In this document: positions 29,323 through 41,119 of the stretch, in pieces
Layout: the number at the start of each line of letters is the position of its first letter
How positions within the stretch are numbered: the first letter of the stretch is position 1
Assembly: GCF_038502225.1 (NCBI RefSeq)
Contig: NC_091300.1
Span: 46,016,788 to 46,080,787 of the forward strand
Length of the DNA stretch: 64,000 nucleotides
Direction: 5' to 3'
Source: Cherax quadricarinatus
Taxonomy: Eukaryota; Arthropoda; Malacostraca; Decapoda; Parastacidae
Notes under the pieces: model-generated
Told to the model about the DNA's origin: nothing
The model's database searches: none
What the model saw: only the letters and a program-made list of their open reading frames with translations
Translations under genes and position numbers: made by a program

Positions 29323-32300
29323 GTAAGATAGTACTTTACCATATGTTATTTACCTATTAAATTTCCAGTAATTTCAAAATTGACTAAAGTGAAGCACACT
29401 TAGCTAGTACCGACTTGAATATTGTCTGTAACTATTGCACAATATTTATAAATTCAGTAGTTACTCTTAAAATAGTACAGCCATAAACCAGATGCTATGA
29501 TTGGCTGGAAGCCCTTAATTAAAAATGATGGATAAGAAAGCAGGCACATCTGTTAACTTTCATGTGAGAAGATTTTGTTTGCTAGTTTGATAGAACACAT
29601 CACTGAGTATTTTCATTCCATCAGTTTATTTCATCCAGAAATTTTTTATTGTGTATCTGAAATTTTTTAAAAATATTAGTCTGCATTCCTTGACAAAAAT
29701 TTATCAGTCATATAGTAATCCACCACATTTCCAAATGTCTATAAGTAGGGCCCCGCTTATTCAGCAGGTTAGGTTCCAGGCTACCACCATAAAGCAGAAA
29801 TCGCTGTAAAGTGGAACACTTTTTTTTCCACTTGTAAGTGCATATAAATACTAGATAACAAGTTTACACTAACATGTATTAAGTTAGCAATACAACTAGG
29901 TATTAAAAAACAACAAAAAAGTAAAATACACATACAGTAGGGCCCCACTTGTACGGCGGGTTAGGTTCCAGGCTGTCGCCGGAAAGCAGACATCGCCGGA
30001 AGGCAGAACGCCATTTTTTTCCATTTATAAATGCATATAAATGCCAGACAACAAGTATACACTAAATTATATTAAGTTAGTAATAGAACCAGACATTAAA
30101 AACACACAAAGTAAAATACATTCACAGTAAATTCATTACTTAAAGTATTTGTAATCTTAATGTAGGGAGAGAGGTGAGTAGTACTTAGTTGTAGGAAGTC
30201 AGGTGCAGGTAGCCCAGGTGTAGGTAGCCCTGGCTCCCCGTCTCATACTTAATATATGATATTTACAACATCCCATAGAGGTAAAATACACATACAGTAC
30301 ACTCATTATTTACCTTAAAATATGTGTAGTCTTAATATAGGAAGAGAGGTGAGGAGTATTTATTTGTAGGAAGTCGGTGTAGGTAGCCGGTAGGTGTAGC
30401 CCCGCATGGGCTACACCTACCGGCTACCTACACTGTGGCCCAGAGCCATATTATTAACATCGACATGCCTTGTTCACTGAATTTAATCATTTCTAACAAC
30501 TACCTTTTGATGCCATCATAAACGAAGGTAGAAGTAATGAATAATTCATGCCGAAAATTGTAAACAAAAGCGGAGTGGGGGAGTGGCTGGGCCAAACGCA
30601 GATTCATACACGTTTTCTCTGATGGCTGAGAAGAGAAAACGTAATGTCCCTCCACCCGGCTACCACACAGCTCCACAAGTATTATTATCAGAGCATATAA
30701 AATATGCAGTAAATGCCAGACAACAAGTGGTCCCTCGTTTTTCGTAATTAATCCGTTCCTGGAGCCGTTACTATAAACGAAATTTACGATTTACGAATCA
30801 ATTTTCCCCATAAGAAATAATGTAAATACAATTAATCCATTCCTGACACCCAGAAGTATTAAAACAAAAAAATTTTTTACATGAAATATACATGTAGTAC
30901 ATAAACAATACAATGGGAAATGATGAATGAAACATTAACAGCATAACACTTGCCTTTATTGGAGATTCTTCTTAGTGTATGGGAGACTGGAGGAGGAGAG
31001 AGAGTGGATTGTTTATAGTTTGGAAGGGGAATCCCCTTCCATCAACACCTCAGGTACCATTTGCTTTTCTGGGGTTGCTTCTCTTCTCTGTTTCTTAATG
31101 CCACTAGGACCACCTTGAGAGTCTCTGGAGTCCTGTCTTGCAAAATAACTGTGGAGAGAGCTCTGTTTCTGGCGTCTCTTTAACACTTCCCTAAAATGGC
31201 CCGAGACTTTGTCACTGTACATGTTGCCAACCTGGCTTGCAACAACCTTGTTAGGGTGATGTTTCTCCATAAAGGTTTCCATCTTACCCCACATAGTAAA
31301 AATCTCTTAAATTTCTGAAGAAGGCACCTTCTTCCATCTCTCTTCCTCCTCCTCTGCAGCAAGATTCTGAGCTGCGATGTGTTGCTTTTTCTGCTGAAGC
31401 TCTTGCAGCTCCTCAGTGGTGAGCTCTTCATTGTGGTCTTCCACCAATTCTTCCACATCCTAGGACCAAACTCACATCCAACCCCAGGGAACTCCCCAGT
31501 GCCACAATTGATTTTACAACAGACGTAGGCTCATTAGGGTCAGTCCCAAATCCTTCAAAATCCCTCTTGTCGACACAATCTGGCCACAGTTTTCTCCAGG
31601 CAGAGTTCAAAGTCCTGGTAGTCACTCCCTCCCAAGCCTTACCTATAAGGGTTATGCAATGGAGGATGCTGAAGTGTTCTCTCCAAAATTCCCTTAGGGT
31701 CAAGTGAGTGTCTGTGGTCACAGTCAAGCACCTGTGAAACATTACTTTTTTGTAGAGTTTTTTAAAGTTTGCAATAACCTGCTGGTCCATGGGTTGGAGG
31801 AGAGGAGTGGTATTCAGGGGCACGAACTTTTCTGTGATGAACCTAAACTCCTCGAAAATTAGGTCATCCAAGTTTGGAGGATGAGCAGGTGCATTGTCCA
31901 TTACTAGCAGGCACTTGAGATCCAATTTCTTTTCCAGGAGATACTCCTTCACACTAGGCCCAAACACTTCATTGAACCACTCGACGAAAATTTCCCTCGT
32001 GACCCATGCCTTACTATTAGATTTCCAAAACACACACTATTTACTCTTCATAACATTGTTTTTCCTGAACACTCTGGGATTTTCAGAATGGTACACTAGT
32101 AATGGCTTCACTTTGAAATCCCCACTAGCATTAGCACAGAACATTATCATCAGCCTGTCTTTCATAGGCTTGTGTCTTGGCATTGCCTTTTCCTCTTGTG
32201 TAATGCAGGTCCTCTTTGGCATTTTCTTCCAAAAGAGGCCTGTTTCGTCACAATTGAACACTTGTTCAGGTTTCAGTCCTTCACTGTTTATGTACTCCTG

Positions 32301-32323
32301 GAATTCATGCACATATTTTTCAG

Positions 32324-34612
32324 GAGGAAAGAGGAGTGATTGGTGGAATGATGAAGTAAAGGGTGTGATAAAAGAGAAAAAGTTAGCTTATGAGAAGAAG
32401 AGCAGAGTATATGGAGAGTAAAAGAAAGGTAAAGAGAGTGGTGAGAGAGTGCAAAAGGAGAGCAGATGATAGAGTGGGAGAGGCACTGTCAAGAAATTTT
32501 AATGAAAATAAGAAAAAATTTTGGAGTGAGTTAAACAAGTTAAGAATGCCTAGGGAAAGTATGGATTTGTCAGTTAAAAACAGAGTAGGGGAGTTAGTAG
32601 ATGGGGAGATGGAGGTATTAGGTAGATGGCGAGAATATTTTGAGGAACTTTTAAATGTTAAGGAAGAAACAGAGGCAGTAATTTCATGCACTGGTCAGGG
32701 AGGTATACCATCTTTTAGGAGTGAAGAAGAGCAGAATGTAAGTGTGGGGGAGGTACGTGAGGCATTACGTAAAATGAAAGGGGGTAAAGCAGCTGGAACT
32801 GATGGGATCATGACAGAAATGTTAAAAGCAGGGGGGGATATAGTGTTGGAGTGGTTGGTACTTTTGTTTAATAAATGTATGAAAGAGGGGAAGGTACCTA
32901 GGGATTGGCAGAGAGCATGTATAGTCCCTTTATATAAAGGGAAAGGGGACAAAAGAGACTGTAAAAATTATAGAGGAATAAGCTTACTGAGTATACCAGG
33001 AAAAGTGTACGGTAGGGTTATAATTGAAAGAATTAGAGGTAAGACAGAATGTAGGATTGCGGATGAGCAAGGAGGTTTCAGAGTGGGTAGGGGATGTGTA
33101 GATCAAGTGTTTACATTGAAGCATATATGTGAACAGTATTTAGATAAAGGTAGGGAAGTTTTTATTGCATTTATGGATTTAGAAAAGGCATATGATAGAG
33201 TGGATAGAGGAGCAATGTGGCAGATGTTGCAAGTATATGGAATAGGTGGTAAGTTATTAAATGCTGTAAAGAGTTTTTATGAGGATAGTGAGGCTCAGGT
33301 TAGGGTGTGTAGAAGAGAGGGAGACTACTTCCCAGTAAAAGTAGGTCTTAGACAGGGATGTGTAATGTCACCATGGTTGTTTAATATACTGTATTTATAG
33401 ATGGGGTTGTAAAGGAAGTAAATGCTAGGGTGTTCGGGAGAGGGGTGGGATTAAATTTTGGGGAATCAAATTCAAAATGGGAATTGACACAGTTACTTTT
33501 TGCTGATGATACTGTGCTTATGGGAGATTCTAAAGAAAAATTGCAAAGGTTAGTGGATGAGTTTTGGAATGTGTGTAAAGGTAGAAAGTTGAAAGTGAAC
33601 ATAGAAAAGAGTAAGGTGATGAGGGTGTCAAATGATTTAGATAAAGAAAAATTGGATATTAAATTGGGGAGGAGGAGTATGGAAGAAGTGAATGTTTTCA
33701 GATACTTGGGAGTTGACGTGTCGGCGGATGGATTTATGAAGGATGAGGTTAATCATAGAATTGATGAGGGAAAAAAGGTGAGTGGTGCGTTGAGGTATAT
33801 GTGGAGTCAAAAAACGTTATCTATGGAGGCAAAGAAGGGAATGTATGAAAGTATAGTAGTACCAACACTCTTATATGGGTGTGAAGCTTGGGTGGTAAAT
33901 GTAGCAGCGAGGAGACGGTTGGAGGCAGTGGAGATGTCCTGTTTAAGGGCAATGTGTGGTGTAAATATTATGCAGAAAATTCGGAGTGTGGAAATTAGGA
34001 AAAGGTGTGGAGTTAATAAAAGTATTAGTCAGAGGGCAGAAGAGGGGTTGTTGAGGTGGTTTGGACATTTAGAGAGAATGGATCAAAGTAGAATGACATG
34101 GAAAGCATATAAATCTGTAGGGGAAGGAAGGCGGGGTAGGGGTCGTCCTCGAAAGGGTTGGAGAGAGTGGGTAAAGGAGGTTTTGTGGGCAAGGGGCTTG
34201 GACTTCCAGCAAGCGTGCGTGAGGGTGTTAGATAGGAGTGAATGGAGACGAATGGTACTTGGGACCTGACGATTTGTTGGAGTGTGAGCAGGGTAATATT
34301 TAGTGAAGGGATTCAGGGAAACCAGTTATTTTCATATAGTTGGACTTGAGTCCTGGAAATGTGAAGTACAATGCCTGCACTTTAAAGGAGGGGTTTGGGA
34401 TATTGGCAGTTTGGAGGGATATGTTGTGTATCTTTATATGTGTATGCTTCTAGACTGTTGTATTCTGAGCACCTCTGCAAAAGCAGAGATAATGTGTGAG
34501 TGTGGTGAAAGTGTTGAATGATGATGAAAGTATTTTCTTTTGGGGGATTTTCTTTCTTTTTTGGGTCACCCTGCCTCGGTGGGAGACGGCCGACTTGTTG
34601 AAAAAAAAAAAA
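32324..34612 (+). mobile_element. RTE-like LINE copy R4 (second subfamily)
   Basis: It lies antisense inside the T4 transposase gene. The possible target duplication is only TCAG (32320-32323 and 34613-34616). The 3' end reads ACCCTGCCTCGGTGGGAGAC and has an A12 tail. This differs from the R1/R2/R8 terminus but matches R7 at 54112, so two RTE subfamilies are present. It is 5'-truncated in the linker before the RT palm. Confidence 0.85.
32390..34269 (+). pseudogene. RTE reverse transcriptase (R4), one small insertion
   Basis: Frame 32390-33400 covers the linker and palm: KMKGGKAAGTDGIMTEML, NYRGISLLSIPGKVYGRVI, motif A AFMDLEKAYDRVDRG, motif B VGLRQGCVMSPWLFNI. A 5-base insertion near 33388 compared with R2 creates a stop. 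Frame 33430-34269 continues with motif C LLFADDTVLMGDS, the YGCEAWVVN thumb and GRGRPRKGWREWVKEVL. The catalytic residues are all present. One upstream frameshift lies near 32421. Confidence 0.85.
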
Positions 34613-34628
34613 TCAGTCGCCTTGTGGT

Positions 34629-35106
34629 CCGAACTGGCAGCCTCACCATGCCTTACCACACTGTGTATGCAAGTACGGTTCTTAAATCTCTCAAACCAGC
34701 CTTTGCTGGCCTTAAATTCACTCGCATCACCACTATTTGCAGGGAATTTCTTTACCAAATCTTCATGCAACTGCCTAGCCTTTTCACAAATAATCGAAGT
34801 CATAAGAGTATCTTCTGCTAATTGTTTCTCATTTATCCACACCAATAATAACTTCTCAACCTCTTCCAGTACTGGTGATCTCATTTTTGTCAGCATAGTT
34901 ACTCCCTTTGCAACAACAGCATCCTTTATTTCCTTTTTCTTGGCCACTATGGAACATAAGGTTGTGTAGGGTTTCTTATACATCCTGGACAGTTCGGCCA
35001 CACTTGTACCACTTTCATATTGTTCAATGATGGTTTTCTTAAATTCAATCGTATTTCTCGCCTTCTTTACCACAGGCTTGGCACTAGGAGCTTTCTTTGG
35101 AGCCAT
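34629..35106 (-). pseudogene. T4 transposase N-terminal DNA-binding part
   Basis: About 160 codons are open and cover both helix-turn-helix segments of the Tigger DNA-binding region (EFKKTIIEQYESGTSVAELS; SKGWFERFKNRTCIHSV). The open frame runs on into the RTE, which supplies an unrelated C-terminus and a stop at 34450. Confidence 0.75.
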
Positions 35107-35367
35107 GGTAGCTTATTTAGTGCTTGCAAGCGCTAAAATAAATGGAATATTATGAAATATTTCGCTGGAGCACGTGAGGGGACTTTCGCTCACTGGTAAA
35201 CAATGCCAGACTGGCTGCCACCCTGGCTCACGCCGTGGGTACATGTCCCGGACGAACTACGACTCGCGAGTCAAGCTATGAAAAGCGAGTCCATGTTTAT
35301 ACGAAAATACCCCTATGATTGGCGAAATTTACGATTGCCGGGAACTACGAAAAGCGGGGGACCACTG

Positions 35368-36447
35368 TATTAAGTTAGCAATAGAAATAGGCATTAAAAA
35401 CACAATAAAAGGTAAGATACACATAGAGTACACTTATTACTTACCTTAAAATATTAATATTAATGTGTGAGAGGTGAGTGGCAGGGTGTTTGTTGAATAA
35501 AATCAGAATGACACACCATCATCCTCTAACTTGGCACTTAAAGCAAGAGGCTTACGACTTCTCTTTTTATCTCAGCTAACCTTAGACGCCATCGTCAATG
35601 AGAGCCAACTAGTTAACGAAAGAGTAAACGAGAGAGAGAACGAGATACAGAGTTGAGACAATGTAAGAACACAAACTGAACAGGTAGTGGACGATCACTT
35701 GGTCAGGTGAAATAAATGCGTATTAATGTGTGTCTACTTTTAGTTCAGTCACGTCCATTTGTAAGAGTTTGTAAAACATTTACCTCAATATTTTTTTTAT
35801 TATAATAATTACCTCACAATACAATTACTCTTACATTGTGTACAAGTTGTACAAGTTAGTTCAGAATAAACAAACAGCAACACACCATTTTTAGAGTGAA
35901 TGAAGATAATAATAATATTAATAATATTAATATTATTATTATTATATTATTATTATTATTATTGTTATTATTAATATTATTATTAATATTATTATTATTG
36001 TAAAAAGCACTAAACCCACAAGGGTTGTGAACTGCTATATATAAAGGCATACGAAAAGAATATTTTTCTACAGTTATCACCCAGTTTGACTAGAGAAAAT
36101 GTAATTCTTCCGACACTACCTACACAGCTGCTTGGTAAACAAATCTCATATTTACATCATTTTTATTCTGTGAGTGTATGTATCATGTTTATATGCTATG
36201 TAATGGGTTTCATATATAATTTTGAGGAAAATATCATAGATGGATTAATGAAAATGCCTATATTGATGTAAAATAAGACATTTAGTGTGCCAAAGAGTGG
36301 TTATTATTATGTAGTATTGGCGTCATGAGTAGAGAGAGACCGATTTTAATGTGGACCTGCACACCAGCACAGTGTGTAAGTATATTTAAGTACAGGTACA
36401 CTTAAGTATAATTATCAGAGTACATGTAAAATATGCAGTAACTTTAA
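35368..36447. repeat. P3 interior with ATT/AAT microsatellite
   Basis: AT-rich P-family sequence. An imperfect AAT/ATT repeat occupies about 35908-36002, and a 36125-36275 stretch matches the tandem unit at 39700-41500. No gene is supported. Confidence 0.6.
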
Positions 36448-36660
36448 CCCTTAAATGGTCCAAACATATATATACGTTTTTTCAACATCTGAAAGTATGT
36501 AAAAAATGTAGATCTTCTTTTTTGTTTTACATTTGAAACCGTGTAAAAAAAAACTTACATCTACTTTTTTTTTGTTACATTTGAAAATATGTTAAAAAAA
36601 GTAGATCTACTTTTGTAGCACAACGAATTTGAACGTCGATTTGTTTGGACCATTTAAGGG
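36448..36660. mobile_element. TTAA-flanked MITE B4 (213 bp)
   Basis: Perfect 18-bp inverted ends CCCTTAAATGGTCCAAAC and GTTTGGACCATTTAAGGG are flanked by TTAA on both sides (36444-36447 and 36661-36664). This is a piggyBac-type signature. It has no ORF, and the interior has repeated GTAGATCTAC-like stretches. Confidence 0.92.
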
Positions 36661-37024
36661 TTAAAACACTTGAAATTTAGTAAGTTTCCTGACGTAATAG
36701 ATGAGGTCACGGAAAATGTAAACAAACCGGGTGGGGGGCGCCGTATTTGAAAGACCGCTTGCCGTATAGCAAATTTTGGTCATAATTTGACATTGCCGTA
36801 TTAGAATGCCGTAAGGCGAAACGCCGTAAAGCGGGGCCTTACTGTATAGTACACTCATTACTTAAAATATTTGTAGTCTTAATCTAGGGTGAGATGAGTA
36901 GTACTTATTGTAAGAAATCAAGTGTGGTATGTAGGGTATCCAGCCAGGCTACCATACCAGGCCAACCCACCCACACATAATATTCTATGACATTTAAGCG
37001 TCTCAGAGCGATAAAATGCATATA

Positions 37025-38326
37025 TAGTGGACCCTCGTTTTTCGTAAGGCTTGAAAGTCGTAATTTTTGGAAATCGTAATTTTTTTTCATCGGAACATTG
37101 ACTTGCAAAGAGTCGTTTGTCTGGGACGCGTACACGTGGCCCTGAGCTGCCTCACACTCCATTTCCAGCCAGTGAGTGAAGATGATCCCATGAGTTCATA
37201 CGATACATTTCATAATATTCCATTCGTTTTAGTGCTTGCAACTGCTAAATAAGTCACCATGGCTCCAAAGAAAGCTTCTAGTGCCAGCCCTTTGGCAAAG
37301 AATGTGAGAAACGCATGTAATTTAAGAAAAAGTTTGTAGAAAAATACGAGTGGTGGTGGTAGCAGTTGTGATAGTGGTAGAGAGTGGTAGTGATGGTAGC
37401 AGTAGTGGTAGGGGGTGGTAGCAGTTGTGACAGTGGTAGAGGGTGGTAATGGTTGTGATAGTGGTAGAGGGTGGTAGTGATGGTGGTAGAGGGTGGTAGT
37501 GGTTGTGATGGTGGTAGAGGGTGCCCTCTTCAGTGATTCAGCAATTCTACTAACTCCTCCAATGTTGTTGGAGTTATATAGGGCTACAGAAAACACCGCT
37601 GCCTCAGCTGCAGTCTTCACCATCATTATGGACAGCTTATGCTCACAGTGGCCCTTATACACCCAACAACAGCAGCAGCAGCAGCAGCAGCAACAACAGA
37701 ACACCTCTCATGACGTACATAATGACTTATTTTATTCATTCTAGAGTATATTCCATGTTTCTATGTTATTAATATTGTTCATTATGTCATATTAGTTGAA
37801 TTGTGATGGATGAATAAGCCATAGAGTTGATATTAGTGTCATATTCTCCAACAATAAACTCGCCTCCCTCCCTCTGCCCCTTCTGCCATACACCAACAAG
37901 TGTCTTCAATAAAGGTAAGTGATGTTAAATGTTCATTTATACATTTTATTAGTGCTTTGCATTTATTTGGCATTCTTTTCTGCATGTAAATCTATATCTA
38001 AGCTAGGGATGTGACCCTTGAAGTGACCTAGAGTCCTTATGGAGGGGGATTCCCCTTCCCAATGATCTCTCTTCCCTCTCTCCTCCCTGTCTTCCATTCA
38101 TCAACAACAGCCTTCAATAAAGGTAACTGTCATGTTGAATGTTCATTCTTTTGTGCATGTAAATCTATCTTTAAGGTAAAAAAAAAATTTGATATTTCTG
38201 GTTGTCTGGAACGAATTAATTGGGTTTACATTATTTCTTAAGGGGAAAATGGATTCGCAAATCGTCAATTTCGATAATAGTCACACTCTCTGGAACTGAT
38301 TAATTACGAAAAACGAGGGTCCACTG
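37025..38326 (+). mobile_element. Tigger-derived non-autonomous element T7
   Basis: Ends TAGTGGACCCTCGTTTTTCG and CGAAAAACGAGGGTCCACTG are flanked by TA. The transposase start survives (ATG at 37259, MAPKKASSASPLAKNVRNA) and stops soon after. The interior is not transposase: a GGTAGTGGT-rich tract (37345-37520), a CAG run (37670-37695) and a module with CATATTAGTTGAATTGTGAT are shared with T8. The C-terminal end of the transposase remains as GGAGGGGGATTCCCCTTCCC near 38041. Confidence 0.85.
37340..37700. repeat. GGT/GTA-rich minisatellite and CAG run in T7
   Basis: An imperfect tandem of GTGGTAGNNGTGGTAG-type units spans 37345-37520, and a CAG run lies near 37670-37695. Simple repeats only. 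The long open frame on the minus strand is a by-product. Confidence 0.75.
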
Positions 38327-38723
38327 TACAGTTCACTCGTTACTTACCTTAAAATATTTGTAGTCTTAATGTTGGGTCAGAGGTGAGTAAACGAGATAAA
38401 ACGAATAAATGAGAGAGAGAATGAGTACATGAGAGAGGACACTCGCGGAGTTATATAAACAAACCAGGTGAAAGCAAGTTTTGTAAACAAACCAGGTGTA
38501 GACATCTAGTTTGTGTACAAGTTACATTGTGTACAAGTTGTTTCTACATTGATATGGTAGGATAAATAAAGAGGAACACTCCTATTCTCGTGTAACACCA
38601 TTTTTTAGAAGAAATGACGCTCTGAGTGAATGCATATAATAGGAATAATTTTCTACTGATATGACAAGTAACACACTTTCTCTTATGTTGGACTAAAGAA
38701 AAGGTTATTCTTGCTGTCACTCG
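38327..38723. repeat. P1 interior, no gene
   Basis: P-family sequence includes GATAAAACGAATAAATGAGAG (compare 49680-49730 in P2). A stretch at about 38570-38723 is repeated after LINE C2 at 39437-39693, where it contains a SINE. The first copy lacks the SINE. Confidence 0.55.
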
Positions 38724-39435
38724 TAGAAGACAAAAAGAATGCAGATGTAATATATACAGACTTTGCAAAAGCCTTCGACAAGTGTGACCATGGCGTAATA
38801 GCGCACAAAATGCGTGCTAAAGGAATAACAGGAAAAATCGGTCGATGGATCTATAATTTCCTCACTAACAGAACACAGTAGTAGTCAACAGAGTAAAGTC
38901 CGAGGCAGCTACGGTGAAAAGCTCTGTTCCACAAGGCACAGTACTCGCTCCCATCTTGTTCCTCATCCTCATATCTTACATAGACAAGGATGTCGGCCAC
39001 AGCACCGTGTCTTCCTTTGCAGATGACACCCGAATCTGCATGACAGTGTCTTCCATTGCAGACACTGCAAGGCTCCAAGCGGACATCAACCAAATCCTTC
39101 AGTGGGCTGCAGAAAACAATATGAAGTTCAACGATGAGAAATTTCAGTTACTCAGATATGGTAAACACGAGGAAATTAAATCTTCATCAGAGTACAAAAC
39201 AAATTCTGGCCACAAAATAAAGCGAAACACCAACGTCAAAGACCTGGGAGTGATCATGTCGGAGGATCTCACCTTCAAGGACCATAACATTGTATCAATC
39301 GCATTTGCTAGAAAAATGACAGGATGGATAATGAGAACCTTCAAAACTAGGGATGCCAAGCCCATGATGACACTCTTCAGGTCACTTGTTCTATCTAGGC
39401 TGGAATATTGCTGCACACTAACAGCACCTTTCAAA
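38724..39435 (+). pseudogene. LINE C reverse transcriptase fragment, copy C2
   Basis: It covers the RT palm from ADVIYTDFAKAFDKCDHGVI (motif A intact) through SVPQGTVLAPILFLILISYI to SSFADDTRICM and the thumb CCTLTAPFK. A frameshift lies near 38880. It has both 5' and 3' ends missing, so it is not a simple 5'-truncated insertion. Confidence 0.8.
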
Positions 39436-39496
39436 TTAGAACACTCCCATTCTCATGTAACATCATTTTGAGAAGAAATGACGCTCTGAGTGAAGG

Positions 39497-39605
39497 CAAT
39501 GGAAATAAGTCACTCTGTCTGACTTTTTTGGGTTATCCTAGGTTCTCTACACATATGCTGTTATGTAACTGTATTTGTGTATACCTGAATAAACTTACTT
39601 ACATA
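39497..39605 (+). mobile_element. SINE 3' part in P1
   Basis: It contains TTGGGTTATCCTAGGTTCTC and GTATACCTGAATAAACTTAC with an ACTTAC tail. The same insertion sits at the matching place in P2 (41586-41668, minus), so it was present before the two P copies separated. Confidence 0.6.
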
Positions 39606-39874
39606 CATACAAAAGGAATAATTTTCTACAGTTACCCCCAGTAACACATTTTCTCTTATGTTAGATTAGAGAAAATGTTATTCTTTGCGTCACTTGTACA
39701 CGTTATCTGGCTACCACATCTCGTATTTGTTTATTTATTCTATTGTGGGGTGTATTTATCATCTTTGTATGTTATGTATCATGTTTATTATATAATTTTG
39801 AAAAAAAATATCGTGGATGGATTAATGAAAATGTGTATATTAACGTAATATACGACATATCATGAGACTCGGTG

Positions 39875-39919
<45 letters not shown>

Positions 39920-41074
39920 TCTAATATGGCGTCAGTTGTGCAAGTCGTCTGCTACCACATCTCATGTTTATGCTTATTTATTCTACTGTGGGGTGTATTT
40001 ATCATTTTTATATGTTATGCATCATGTTTATTATATAATTTTGAAAAAATATCATAGATGGATTAATGAAAATGTGTATATTAACGTAATATACGACATT
40101 TAAGTGAGACTTGGTGATTATTATTATCATTACTAATATGACGTCTGGAGACATAAAACACTTACTGATTTTAATATGTACCTGCATGCCAGCACAGTAT
40201 GTAAGTTTATTTAAGTACAGGTATACGTAAGTATAATTATCAGAGTACATGTATATGTAAAACATGAAATAACTTTTAAAAACCCTTGAAATTTTGGAGT
40301 TTCCAGACATAATGGAGACTTAGTGCTTATGGAGCTCATGGAGAATGTAAACAAACCGGGTGGGGCGTGGTGACCATATTAGAAAGTCAGGTGGTGGGAG
40401 CCGTATAGTGTGTTTTGGGCATAATTTGAAATGTTCGTATTAGCGGAATGCCGTGAAGCAAAACTCCATAAAGCAGGGCCCTACTGTACGTACAGTAGGG
40501 CCCCGCTTTATGGCGTTTTGCTTTACGGCATTTTGCTTTACGCCGTTCCGCTAATATGGTCATTTCAAATTATGACCAAAACTCGCTATACGGCTCCCCC
40601 CACCTGACTTTCTAATACGGTCACCGCGCCCCACCTGGTTTGTTTACATTCTCTGTGAGATCCGTAAGCACTAAGTCTCCATTATGTCTGGAAACTCCAA
40701 AATTTTAAGTGTTTTTAAAAGTTATTTCATATTTTATATATACTCTGATAATTATACATGTACTTACGTATACTTGTACTTAAATAAACTTACATACTGT
40801 GCTGGCATGCAGGTACATATTAAAATCAGTAAGTGTTTTATGTCTCCAGACGTCATATTAGTAATGATAATAATAATCACCAAGTCTCACTTAAATGTCG
40901 TATATTACGTTAATATACACATTTTCATTAATCCATCTATGATATTTTTTCAAAATTATATAATAAACATGATGCATAACATATAAAAATGATAAATACA
41001 CCCCACAGTAGAATAAATAAGCATAAACATGAGATGTGGTAGCAGACGACTTGCACAACTGACGCCATATTAGA

Positions 41075-41119
<45 letters not shown>

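Larger units (their letters stand above)
31013..35106 (-). pseudogene. Tigger transposase pseudogene (T4), interrupted
   Basis: The ATG at 35106 begins MAPKKAPSAKPVV and the helix-turn-helix, open to about 34630 (SDHKA). An RTE then interrupts it. It resumes at 32312 with HEFQEYINSEGLKPEQVFNC, DETGLFWKKM, then at 32033 with LLVMDNAPAHPPNLDDLI and LLQPMDQQVIANFKKLY. All three catalytic aspartate blocks are intact in sequence. Breaks occur at 32034-32040, near 31460 and near 31310. The acidic C-terminal tail ends MEGDSPSKL at 31013. Confidence 0.85.
30727..35367 (-). mobile_element. Tigger/pogo-type transposon T4, split by an RTE
   Basis: The left end AAGTGGTCCCTCGTTTTTCG has a damaged first base. 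The right end CGAAAAGCGGGGGACCACTG is followed by TA. The flanking P sequence (GCCAGACAACAAGT and TTAAGTTAGCAATAG) matches the uninterrupted sequence near 30041-30085. It is about 2.35 kb without the RTE at 32324-34612. Confidence 0.85.
29935..36844 (-). mobile_element. P-family element P3 inside P1
   Basis: Ends CAGTAGGGCCCCACTTGTAC and AAGCGGGGCCTTACTG are flanked by TA (29933-29934 and 36845-36846). It carries Tigger T4 (30727-35367) and the TTAA-flanked MITE at 36448-36660. Its own sequence includes a short inverted repeat near 30380-30435 (GTAGGTGTAGCC / GGCTACACCTAC). Confidence 0.7.
29743..40486 (-). mobile_element. P-family element P1 with nested insertions
   Basis: The left end is AAGTAGGGCCCCGCTTAT (TA before it; first base C to A). 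The right end is AAGCAGGGCCCTACTG followed by TA (40487-40488). The interior is AT-rich without a transposase and matches P2 in inverted orientation. Nested inside are P3 (29935-36844), T7 (37025-38326), LINE C2 (38724-39435) and a SINE part (39497-39605). The TA target and CAGTAGGGCCCC ends resemble Tigger ends, but the family is unclassified. Confidence 0.65.

Noticed and set aside
37210..37704. 164-codon minus-strand ORF with poly-Cys
   Set aside because: It is created by a CAG run and a GGT-rich tract in T7. The first part is simply the reverse frame of repeats.
40008..40986. Mirror-image 100-codon ORFs (40008-40310 minus and 40684-40986 plus)
   Set aside because: They come from the two arms of the P1/P2 inverted repeat. 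The matching proteins reflect the palindrome, and the residue make-up is AT-driven. No domain is seen.
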